Assembly: GCA_027320105.1 (NCBI GenBank)
Contig: DAHVMA010000082.1
Location: 1-19,349, forward strand
Direction: 5' to 3'
Length of the DNA: 19,349 bases
DNA from: JAKAQB01 sp027320105
Lineage (GTDB): Bacteria > Actinomycetota > Acidimicrobiia > Acidimicrobiales > Palsa-688
The position numbers and the translations under genes were made by a program. Position 1 is the first letter of the stretch, and the number at the start of each line of letters is the position of its first letter. Below are positions 1 through 6,284 of the stretch, in pieces. The notes beneath the pieces were generated by a model. It saw only the letters and a list, made by a program, of their open reading frames with translations. It was not told where the DNA came from and ran no database searches.

Positions 1-1
1 A

Positions 2-97
2 GCCTGCTTCCTGGCCTCCGACGACGCCTCGTTCATAACCGCCTCGACCTTCGTGGTCGACGGCGGCATCCAGGCCGCCTACGTGACACCGCTGTAG
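2..97 (+). CDS. Short-chain dehydrogenase/reductase, C-terminal fragment (5' end outside window)
   Basis: Reading from base 2, an open frame encodes 31 residues and ends at TAG (95-97). The peptide begins ACFLASDDASFITAST, continues with FVVDGGIQAAY and ends VTPL. The block 'FLASDDASFITASTFVVDGG' is the classic C-terminal signature of the SDR superfamily, as in 3-oxoacyl-ACP reductase or glucose dehydrogenase-like NAD(P)H oxidoreductases. The catalytic Ser-Tyr-Lys and Rossmann glycine motif lie outside the window, so the substrate cannot be inferred. It sits 60 bases upstream of an amino acid permease on the same strand, so the two may be co-transcribed. In actinobacteria, SDR genes of this type occur near glutamine synthetase-like, amidotransferase and aldehyde dehydrogenase genes for amine or polyamine catabolism. 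That link is inference only. Confidence 0.8.
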   Translation, partial: ACFLASDDASFITASTFVVDGGIQAAYVTPL

Positions 98-157
98 ACC
101 ACCGCAGTCCCGAACACCACCATCACCACGGAGAACACCAAACAGGGGGGACCAGAA

Positions 158-1705
158 ATGACCGTGAAGGAACCACGCCGGCCGCCGGCCTCCGGGTCCG
201 AGTCCGCCGACTCCGCCGCCCTGCACGCCCTCGGCTACGCCCAGGAGCTGCGCCGGCGGATGGGGGGCTTCTCCAACTTCGCCGTGTCGTTCACCATCAT
301 CTCCATCCTCTCGGGCTGCCTCACGCTCTACGGCTACGGCATGAACACCGGTGGCCCGGTGGTCATGGTGTGGGGCTGGATCCTCGTCGGGGTGATGACC
401 ACCGTCGTCGGCCTCGGCATGGCCGAGGTCTGCTCGAGCTACCCGACCGCCGGCGGCCTGTACTACTGGGCGGCCAAGCTCGCCCCGGGGCGGAGCGGGC
501 CGGCATGGAGCTGGTTCACCGGCTGGTTCAACCTGCTCGGGCAGGTGGCCATCACCGCCGGGATCGACTTCGGCTTCGCCGAGTTCTTCAACGCCTTCCT
601 GGACCTCACCACCGGCTGGGCCGCCACCCCCGCCCACACCGTGTTGATCTACGCCTGCGTGCTGATCGCCCACGGGCTGCTCAACAGCTTCGGGGTGAGG
701 GTGGTCGCCTTCCTCTCCGACGTGAGCGTGTGGTGGCACCTGGGCGGCGTGGCGGTCATCGTCATCTGCCTGACCGCCATCCCCGCCCACCACAGCTCCT
801 TCGGCTTCGTGTTCGGCCACTTCGTCAACAACACCGGGTTCAAGAGCGGCTTCTACGTGTTCATGATCGGCCTCCTCATGGCGCAGTACACCTTCACCGG
901 CTACGACGCCTCCGCCCACCTCTCAGAGGAGACCCACAACGCCTCGGTCGCCGGCCCGAGGGGGATCGTCTCGTCGATCCTCGTCTCGCTCGCGGCGGGC
1001 TGGGTGCTGATCCTCGGGATCACCTTCGCCATCGGCCGCAACTACCAGGGCGCGCTCACCTCCGCTACCGGGGTGCCGCCGGTGCAGATCTTCATCGACG
1101 CCATCGGCCGCCACGGCGGGGAGCTGCTGCTCGTGGTCGCCTTCGTCGCCCAGTTCTACTGCGGCATGGCGTCGGTCACGGCCAACTCCCGGATGATCTA
1201 CGCCTTCGCCCGCGACGGCGCGGTCCCCGGCTCCGCCTTCTGGCACCGCATCAACCCGCGCACCCGGACCCCAACCAACTCGATCTGGTTCGCCGTGGTG
1301 TTCGCCTTCGTGCTCGGCGTCCCCTACCTGTGGAGCGCCACCGCCTACGGGGCAATCACCTCCATCGCCACCATCGGCCTCTACATCGCCTACGTGATCC
1401 CCACCCTGCTGCGACGCCTCGCCGGCCACCGCTTCCAGGGCGGCCCCTGGACGCTCGGGCGCTGGAGCGCCCTGGTCGGCTGGGTCGGCGTCGCCTGGGT
1501 GGTGGTCATCTGCGTGCTGTTCATGCTCCCCGAGGTGTCCCCGGTCACCGCCAAGACCTTCAACTACGCCCCCATCGCGGTGGCGGTGGTGCTGGTCGTC
1601 GCCGGGGGGTGGTGGGCGCTGTCGGCGAGGAAGTGGTTCACCGGGCCCAAGGTGCAGGGCACCCCCGAGGAGCTCGCCGAGATCGAACGCCAGCTGACGG
1701 TCTGA
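158..1705 (+). CDS. APC-superfamily amino acid permease (ACT-type amino acid/amine transporter)
   Basis: A 515-residue, very hydrophobic protein with about 12 predicted membrane segments. The N-terminal stretch around residues 25-60 (LGYAQELRRRM, then FSNFAVSFTIISILSG) is the hallmark of the amino acid/choline transporter (ACT) branch of the APC superfamily, as in yeast Uga4/Hnm1 and many actinobacterial amino acid permeases. Further family features are MAEVCSSYPTAGGLYYW, GYDASAHLSEET near the middle, and NSRMIYAFARDGAVP in the second half. It would act in the cytoplasmic membrane as a secondary transporter of an amino acid, GABA, ethanolamine or polyamine-like substrate, and the exact substrate is not readable. 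The ATG start is supported by a strong G-rich Shine-Dalgarno (GGGGGGA) about 7 bases upstream. The SDR gene precedes it by 60 bases. It converges on the MMPL gene across a G/C hairpin. Confidence 0.9.
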   Translation: MTVKEPRRPPASGSESADSAALHALGYAQELRRRMGGFSNFAVSFTIISILSGCLTLYGYGMNTGGPVVMVWGWILVGVMTTVVGLGMAEVCSSYPTAGGLYYWAAKLAPGRSGPAWSWFTGWFNLLGQVAITAGIDFGFAEFFNAFLDLTTGWAATPAHTVLIYACVLIAHGLLNSFGVRVVAFLSDVSVWWHLGGVAVIVICLTAIPAHHSSFGFVFGHFVNNTGFKSGFYVFMIGLLMAQYTFTGYDASAHLSEETHNASVAGPRGIVSSILVSLAAGWVLILGITFAIGRNYQGALTSATGVPPVQIFIDAIGRHGGELLLVVAFVAQFYCGMASVTANSRMIYAFARDGAVPGSAFWHRINPRTRTPTNSIWFAVVFAFVLGVPYLWSATAYGAITSIATIGLYIAYVIPTLLRRLAGHRFQGGPWTLGRWSALVGWVGVAWVVVICVLFMLPEVSPVTAKTFNYAPIAVAVVLVVAGGWWALSARKWFTGPKVQGTPEELAEIERQLTV

Positions 1706-1707
1706 TC

Positions 1708-1738
1708 CCCCCCGGCCACCGCCGGACGACCTGGGGGG
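1708..1738. terminator. G/C hairpin between convergent permease and MMPL genes
   Basis: Six C (1708-1713) pair with six G (1733-1738) around a 19-base loop that can fold further through GGC/GCC. It starts 3 bases after the permease stop and lies 8 bases beyond the MMPL stop, so it could end transcription in both directions. No T-tract follows, which is common for terminators in high-GC actinobacteria. It was assigned from position and symmetry only. Confidence 0.5.
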
Positions 1739-1745
1739 CAGCGGC

Positions 1746-4064
1746 CTACTCGGCCACGGGGCTCCGCACCCGATCCTCGACGCGCCCGACCCGACGATCC
1801 GGCTGCCCGAGGCGGGACGGCCACCAGTTCCAACGGCCGAGCAGCGCGACGGTGGAGGGCACCAGGATGGTGCGGACCAAGAACGTGTCCATGAGGATCC
1901 CGATCGCGAGCCCGAAGCCGATGTCCTGGATCTGGCCACCCGAGGGCCCGCTGCCCCCGGAGAAGGCCAGCACTGCGAAGGTCCCCGCCAGCACCAGGCC
2001 CGCTGATGTGACCGTGGGGCCGGTGACCCCGACAGCTCGCTGCACCGCCTGGCCGAGCGGAAGGTGGCGCGCCTCTTCGCGTATGCGGGTCATCACGAGG
2101 ATGTTGTAGTCCTCGCCGAGGGCGAGGAGGAACACGAACATGAGGAATGGCAGCAGGAACGTCAGGCCGCCGTTGCCTGCGATGTCGACGAACACCAAGA
2201 CGGCGACACCGAGCGCCGCCAGGTAGGAGATCACCACGCTGGCGATGAGGTACAGGGGGGCTATCAGGCTGCGCAGCACCATGGCGAGCAGCAGGGCGAT
2301 GGCGAGCGCGGCGAGCGGCACCAGGTGGACGAGGTCGTGGCTGGATGTGGCACTCACGTCGTACAGCCCGGGCGCCTCTCCGGCGACTCCGTCGGCCGTC
2401 GCTCCAGACGAGGTGGCGGCCCGCTGGAGGGCCGACCGGATCGCCGGCACGGCGGAGATCGCAGCCGACGAGGTGGGACTGCCGGCGGCGAGGCCGGCCT
2501 CGAACTGCACGGTGGTGCCGCTGGCGCTCACGAGCGTCGCCGCCGCCCGGTAGATCCCGTAGTAGCGGGCCAACCCTGCCGGGAGGTCGGGCGCTCTGCT
2601 GGCGGGGAGCCGCTGCGGGGGTCCGACGACGGCGTGGAGCTGGAGGAGAGCCGAGGGAGGCAGTGCGACGCCGGCGGGATCGAGGGGACCGACGAGCTGG
2701 GTGAAGCGGCCGCTGGCCCGCAAGGAGCGCTCGGCGGCCACCAGCTGGCTGGGGTCGGACCAGACAGAGGTCTTGTACCGCAGGACGAGGTTGGTCGGGT
2801 TGCTGCTCGTATGGGGGAAGTACCTGGCCAGGGCGGCGTTGCCGGCGGCGGCGTCGCTGCCGGCGGGTGCGTTGACCGCGCCGCCGAAGCCCGACGAGCG
2901 GAACCCGGTGACGCCGGTTGCCAGGGCGCCGAAGGCGACGACACCGGCTACGAGGGGGAGCAAGGGTCGGCTGACGACCTTGCCCGCCACCCGGCCCCAG
3001 AGGCCGAAGCCGGTCTCTTCGACGGGATGGACCCGTGAGGGCCAGAAGACGGCGCGTCCGAGGATTGCCAGCAGGGCGGGCAGCAGCGTCAGGCCGGCGA
3101 GCAGCATGACTGCCACGCCGAGCGCCAGCGGGATGCCGAGGTCGTGGTAGATGCCGAACGTGGCGAACAGCAGGCTCAGGAGAGCCAGGATCACGGTCCC
3201 GGCCGAGGCGGTGATCGACTCGCCCACCCGTTCGAGCGCGTGGATGATCGCCTGGTGGGGATCGAGGCCTCGTCGCAGCTCCTCGCGCACCCGGAAGACG
3301 AGGAACAGCCCGTAATCGGTGCCCGCCCCGAGGACGAGCACGATGAGCAGGACCTGGGTCACCTCCGAGATCTTCAGGCCGTCGGACCCGAGAGCACCGA
3401 TGAAGCCGCCGGAGAGCACGAGCACCAGGGCGGCGGGGAACAGGGTGACGAGCGGCGCCAGCACGGACCGGTAGACGACCAGGAGCAGCGCGACGATGAA
3501 CAACACCGACAGCAACTGGACGTCCTTGCCCGTCTTCCTCGACTGCACCTGGTTGGCCACGTTGGTGGCGACCGAGCCCGCGAGGTGGATCTGGAGGCCG
3601 GGTGGAGCACCCGCCGAAGCGATCACCCCCTGCAGCCCGTCCACGAGGGTCTTCCCGTGAGCGATGCTCGCCTGCCCGAAGGAGGCGGTGACGAGGATCT
3701 GGACGGCCCGGCCGCCCGCTGCGACGCCGGCCTCCCGGACGGATACGACTTGGGGCAGCCGGCGCGCGCCGGCAAGCACCCGGGTCATGGCAGCGGAGTC
3801 GGCGGCGCCGATCACGCCACCGGGGTTGTCTGCCACGACCACCACCCGGGTGGACCTCGAGGCGAACCCGAGAGGAGCCGCAAGGTTGCCCGCCTCGACG
3901 CTCGGCGCGCTGGCCGGGAGGAAGGCGCTGTTGTTGTTGTTGACCTGGCTGGACAGCGACGGCAGCACGTGGGAGGACGCCACCGTTGCGAGGATCCACA
4001 CCGCCACCACCAGCCACCGGAAGCGTACGACGAACTTCCCCACCCCGGCGAAGACGCGACTCAT
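1746..4064 (-). CDS. MMPL family (RND superfamily) membrane transporter
   Basis: A 772-residue protein with the duplicated MMPL/RND layout. The first membrane helix (about residues 12-34) is followed by a large external loop containing VNNNNSAFLPASAPS, then a five-helix bundle carrying LVLGAGTDYGLFLVFRVREE. A second external loop leads to a second bundle with LLALGEDYNILVMTRIREE. Both Gly-x-Asp-Tyr blocks are the conserved proton-relay helices of MmpL-like exporters. These proteins export lipids, siderophores or drugs across the cytoplasmic membrane using the proton gradient. I prefer the ATG at 4064, which overlaps the marR stop as ATGA and has AGGGA about 6 bases upstream. A GTG at 4091 preceded by GAGGTGA would add 9 residues and is a fair alternative. 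Coupling to marR suggests the exporter is regulated by that repressor. The cargo is unknown. Confidence 0.9.
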   Translation of the reverse strand: MSRVFAGVGKFVVRFRWLVVAVWILATVASSHVLPSLSSQVNNNNSAFLPASAPSVEAGNLAAPLGFASRSTRVVVVADNPGGVIGAADSAAMTRVLAGARRLPQVVSVREAGVAAGGRAVQILVTASFGQASIAHGKTLVDGLQGVIASAGAPPGLQIHLAGSVATNVANQVQSRKTGKDVQLLSVLFIVALLLVVYRSVLAPLVTLFPAALVLVLSGGFIGALGSDGLKISEVTQVLLIVLVLGAGTDYGLFLVFRVREELRRGLDPHQAIIHALERVGESITASAGTVILALLSLLFATFGIYHDLGIPLALGVAVMLLAGLTLLPALLAILGRAVFWPSRVHPVEETGFGLWGRVAGKVVSRPLLPLVAGVVAFGALATGVTGFRSSGFGGAVNAPAGSDAAAGNAALARYFPHTSSNPTNLVLRYKTSVWSDPSQLVAAERSLRASGRFTQLVGPLDPAGVALPPSALLQLHAVVGPPQRLPASRAPDLPAGLARYYGIYRAAATLVSASGTTVQFEAGLAAGSPTSSAAISAVPAIRSALQRAATSSGATADGVAGEAPGLYDVSATSSHDLVHLVPLAALAIALLLAMVLRSLIAPLYLIASVVISYLAALGVAVLVFVDIAGNGGLTFLLPFLMFVFLLALGEDYNILVMTRIREEARHLPLGQAVQRAVGVTGPTVTSAGLVLAGTFAVLAFSGGSGPSGGQIQDIGFGLAIGILMDTFLVRTILVPSTVALLGRWNWWPSRLGQPDRRVGRVEDRVRSPVAE

Positions 4065-4594
4065 CGGGTCCCTGCTCCAGCGTCGTCGCACGACTCACCT
4101 CGCAGCTCTTCGGCCAGCACCATCAGTCCGGCCGTCAGCTCCGCCACCCGTGCCGGGCCCAGCCGCTGAGCCGCCCGGCGCAGGGGCGCCAGTCGAGCCT
4201 CGACCGTCTGGCGTACCTCGGAACGGCTGTCCTGCGATACCGCCACCATGGTCCGGCGGTGGTCGTCCACGTCCTCCCGGCGGTCGACCAGCCCAGCCGC
4301 GGCGAGCTCGGCCACCAGCAGGCTGGCGGTGGTGCGAGCGACCCCCAGGCGGGCCGCGAGCGCTGATACGCCCATCGGTCCGCTGAGGGCGAGGTAGGCC
4401 AACGTGGCAGCGTGGCGCGGCGCCAGGCCGTGGCGTCGCAGGATCTCACGTGCCGCCGGTCGCCCGCTTCCCGCCCGACCGAGTGCCCGCAACGCTCCGA
4501 ATAGCGCCAGGCACAGCTCGGCGACAGCCGCGTCCGCCTCGAAGGAGCCCGGCGGGGATGGGCACCCGGTTGTAACTTCGTTGCCTTCCAACAT
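4061..4594 (-). CDS. MarR-family transcriptional regulator
   Basis: A 177-residue protein with a MarR winged helix-turn-helix. A helical N-terminal dimerisation part (about 18-70) is followed by GVSALAARLGVARTTASLLVAEL (76-97, helix-turn-helix). The wing follows as AGLVDRREDVDDHRRTMVAVS (100-120), containing the typical D-x-R pattern of MarR wings. A C-terminal helix completes the dimer interface. MarR proteins usually repress their own gene and a neighbouring efflux gene and are released by a small ligand. The downstream MMPL exporter overlaps the gene by ATGA, which fits. The only reasonable start is ATG at 4592-4594. It has no Shine-Dalgarno upstream and is directly abutted by a palindrome and a TACAGT -10-like box, suggesting a leaderless, autorepressed transcript. 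The ligand is unknown. Confidence 0.88.
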   Translation of the reverse strand: MLEGNEVTTGCPSPPGSFEADAAVAELCLALFGALRALGRAGSGRPAAREILRRHGLAPRHAATLAYLALSGPMGVSALAARLGVARTTASLLVAELAAAGLVDRREDVDDHRRTMVAVSQDSRSEVRQTVEARLAPLRRAAQRLGPARVAELTAGLMVLAEELRGESCDDAGAGTR

Positions 4595-4612
4595 AGTGTT
4601 GACTGTAACACT
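4595..4612. promoter_or_regulatory. Probable MarR operator overlapping the marR -10 box
   Basis: The sequence AGTGTTGACTGTAACACT has perfect 6-base inverted arms (AGTGTT/AACACT) around 6 bases, the usual size and symmetry of MarR-family operators. It abuts the marR ATG. On the minus strand it contains TACAGT (4607-4602), a TANNNT-type -10 hexamer, with 7 bases between it and the ATG. Transcription would then start at or very near the start codon, giving a leaderless mRNA, and a bound regulator would cover the promoter. No clear -35 element is visible. Confidence 0.6.
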
Positions 4613-4655
4613 GCTTTGCGGGCAGCGGGGCTCGGGCTGGCCAGACCGACGCGGC

Positions 4656-5285
4656 TCAACCGCCGTGCACAGTTGCGGCGGCGACGGTCCGCCCGCCGAT
4701 GCGCAGCTCGATTCGCGACAGCTGCCCGAGATGCCAGGATGTGGCTGCTTGCACGGATCTCACCGCTCCGTGCGCCGACCACCACCATCCGGCCGGCTGG
4801 CCGGCGCCGTCCACCCCCACGGCGACCAGCTCGCAGAGGGTCCTTGCCGGCAGCCCGGCGGCGCGCAGTGTCACTGCCGTGCCCCACGGGCGGGGCGTCA
4901 GCTCGGCGACGAGCATGACGGGCCCCGGCCCGCTAGCAGTCACCGTCTTGGTGTGGGCCACGACCGCCGTGGACGTCGATCCGAGTGAGGCACCCGCAGC
5001 AACCCCGCCGACCACGAGGAGCGCCGACGTGCCCAGCGCCACGACCAGCCGCCGGCGCCTGCGAAGGCGCACCCGGGCCAGCAGTCCCGCCATGCCTGTC
5101 CCGGCGGAGGATCCAGAGCCGGCGGAGGATCCAGAGCCGGCGATCATGGACGTGAGACGTTGCAGCTCCCGCCGCTCCTGGGAGCATTCCGGGCAGGCGG
5201 CGACGTGCTCCTGCAGCTCCGGGTGAGCGCCTGGCTCGAGGAGCAGCTCGACGATGTCGACTCGGCGTGGGCAGCGGTTCGTCAT
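4656..5285 (-). CDS. Zinc-binding, membrane-anchored anti-sigma factor
   Basis: A 209-residue protein. The N-terminal part has the ZAS-type zinc motif His27-x3-Cys31-x2-Cys34 (EHVAACPEC), followed by a Gly/Ser linker (50-64) and an Arg-rich stretch (71-79). One membrane helix (about 80-102) and a 100-residue C-terminal domain with no recognised fold follow. The Arg cluster just before the helix predicts the zinc domain in the cytoplasm, holding the sigma factor, with the C-terminal domain outside as a possible sensor. The ATG overlaps the sigma stop codon as ATGA, so the pair is translationally coupled, as is typical for cognate ECF/anti-sigma pairs. The linker contains an exact 18-bp tandem duplication. 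The signal sensed is unknown. An adenine-rich or T-rich terminator is not seen between this gene and marR. Confidence 0.85.
   Translation of the reverse strand: MTNRCPRRVDIVELLLEPGAHPELQEHVAACPECSQERRELQRLTSMIAGSGSSAGSGSSAGTGMAGLLARVRLRRRRRLVVALGTSALLVVGGVAAGASLGSTSTAVVAHTKTVTASGPGPVMLVAELTPRPWGTAVTLRAAGLPARTLCELVAVGVDGAGQPAGWWWSAHGAVRSVQAATSWHLGQLSRIELRIGGRTVAAATVHGG
5101..5136. repeat. 18-bp perfect tandem duplication inside the anti-sigma gene linker
   Basis: The unit CCGGCGGAGGATCCAGAG occurs twice in direct succession (5101-5118 and 5119-5136), and the first 6 bases of a third copy follow. It is in frame, encoding a repeated Gly-Ser-rich hexapeptide (GSGSSA type) in the flexible segment between zinc domain and membrane helix. 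Length change here would alter only the linker. Confidence 0.85.
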
Positions 5286-5872
5286 GGAGCGAGACCCATC
5301 TCCTCGAGCACGTTGCGCAGGGCGCGCAACCCGTAGTAGATGCGTGACTTCACTGTGCCGACGGGTATGCCCAGCCGGTTGGCCACCTCCGCCGCGCTGA
5401 AGCCGTCAATGAAGGTCTCGACGAGCACCACCCGGTGGTTGGCACCGAGCCGACCGAGCGCTTCAGCCACCACCACGCCGTCGAGGAGGGCCTCGTCGGT
5501 CCCGAGCCCCCCGCCTCCGGAACCGTCCAGCCCGGAGCGCGCAGCATGGTCGTGCAGGGGGGCTTCGGCCGGCCGCGAGAGGCGACGGCGCCCCATGCTG
5601 TAGCAGACGTTGCGGGTGACGACCATGAGCCACGGGAGAGGCGAGCGATCCGGATCGAGACGGTGCAGGTGGCTCCAGGCACGGAGGAACGTCTCTTGCA
5701 CCACGTCCTCCGCGATGCCGGCGTCCCCGGTGAGCCGGGCGGCGTAAGCCGCGACCGGCCCCGAGTACGCCTCGTACATGGCCTGCAGGACCTCTTCCTC
5801 CGGGTCGGCACCGCTGGCGCCGGAGGAGCCCGGGAGCACGAGGGAGCCGGACGACGCGGTCCGCAGCCTCAC
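5282..5872 (-). CDS. ECF-type RNA polymerase sigma factor
   Basis: A 196-residue sigma-70 family protein containing only regions 2 and 4, the ECF layout. Region 2 (about 32-97) includes AEDVVQETFLRAWSHL and PLPWLMVVTRNVCY. Region 4 (about 133-190) includes LGANHRVVLVETFIDGFSAAEVA and GIPVGTVKSRIYYGLRAL, the -35-binding helix-turn-helix. A Ser/Gly-rich linker (about 105-125) separates them. The GTG start at 5870-5872 has no good Shine-Dalgarno. A later start near the Met at residue 32 would cut into region 2, so the longer form is preferred, but the exact start is uncertain. The gene is followed by its anti-sigma factor with an ATGA overlap. A candidate ECF promoter lies about 120 bases upstream, consistent with autoregulation. 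Confidence 0.9.
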   Translation of the reverse strand: MRLRTASSGSLVLPGSSGASGADPEEEVLQAMYEAYSGPVAAYAARLTGDAGIAEDVVQETFLRAWSHLHRLDPDRSPLPWLMVVTRNVCYSMGRRRLSRPAEAPLHDHAARSGLDGSGGGGLGTDEALLDGVVVAEALGRLGANHRVVLVETFIDGFSAAEVANRLGIPVGTVKSRIYYGLRALRNVLEEMGLAP

Positions 5873-5873
5873 A

Positions 5874-5924
5874 TCAACGGTCGTGTCGCTCGAGGTGCAT
5901 CGGCTTGCCGGCGACGCTCAGCAT
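5874..5924 (-). CDS. Possible 16-codon leader ORF before the sigma gene
   Basis: An ATG at 5922-5924 opens a 16-codon frame (MLSVAGKPMHLERHDR) ending in TGA at 5874-5876, just before the sigma GTG at 5872. A GGGAG lies about 10 bases upstream of its ATG. Because the sigma gene lacks its own clear ribosome site, reinitiation after this short frame could load ribosomes. The peptide resembles nothing I know, and a chance open frame is quite possible. Confidence 0.2.
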   Translation of the reverse strand: MLSVAGKPMHLERHDR

Positions 5925-5993
5925 GTGCAAGCAGCTCCCGAGTCCTCTCATGGCGGTCGTGTCCTCCTCGCGGCGCTGCGCCCGGTCACCCGT

Positions 5994-6021
5994 ACTACGC
6001 AGCCCGGTGCAGGCCGGTTCA
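5994..6021 (-). promoter_or_regulatory. Candidate ECF-type promoter for the sigma/anti-sigma operon
   Basis: On the minus strand TGAACC (6021-6016) is followed after exactly 16 bases by CGTAGT (5999-5994). This fits the general ECF promoter form of an AAC-containing -35 and a CGT-containing -10. The predicted start near 5987 would give a leader of about 115 bases containing the small ORF at 5874-5924. It was found by eye; no second copy was located in the window. Confidence 0.4.
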
Positions 6022-6142
6022 CCAACCCCGACTTCCCCCAACGGCTCTCGCTACCCGTGACGACGTGGAAGGGCCGGAGGAGCCAGGAGGAACGGAAGCT
6101 CCAGAGGGACCGGCAGGGTCGGCAATGGGGCGGCGGCCATCG

Positions 6143-6193
6143 CGTTGTTCGGGCAGTTGACCGCGATAATCGCAGACAACTGCCCAAACAACG
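6143..6193 (-). repeat. 51-nt nested inverted repeat downstream of glgB (possible terminator or structured RNA)
   Basis: Two 17-base arms, CGTTGTTCGGGCAGTTG (6143-6159) and CAACTGCCCAAACAACG (6177-6193), are inverted copies with one mismatch. In minus-strand RNA, the direction of glgB, the mismatch becomes a G-U wobble, so all 17 positions can pair. The 17-base loop contains the palindrome GCGATAATCGC (6163-6173), which can form an inner hairpin. The repeat starts 92 bases beyond the glgB stop. No T-tract follows on the minus strand, so terminator function is only inferred. Confidence 0.75.
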
Positions 6194-6284
6194 TACCGGA
6201 GCCAACCGGGCCCAACCGCCGCGTTGAAGGTCGCCGGAGGCTCGGCCATCCCGGCCAACCCGCCCGACCTCACCGGCCGTGCCG

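Larger units (their letters stand above)
5873..6284. other. 412-base intergenic region between glgB and the sigma gene
   Basis: No protein-coding gene is supported here. The open frames that cross it have no family resemblance and run antisense to, or out of frame with, real genes. It holds the candidate sigma promoter, the tiny leader ORF and a long inverted repeat (6143-6193), each listed separately. The stretch 6194-6284 just after the glgB stop is GC-rich with scattered GGCC/CCGG palindromes and nothing else recognisable. Confidence 0.6.

Noticed and set aside
3930..3942. GTT trinucleotide run in the MMPL gene as a possible phase-variable repeat
   Set aside because: It is only about four units and simply encodes the Asn run of the conserved VNNNNSAFLP segment.
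1564..4098. An 844-codon minus-strand frame overlapping the MMPL gene in another frame
   Set aside because: Arg/Pro-rich translation typical of an out-of-frame GC-rich reading. The MMPL frame has membrane helices and both family motifs.
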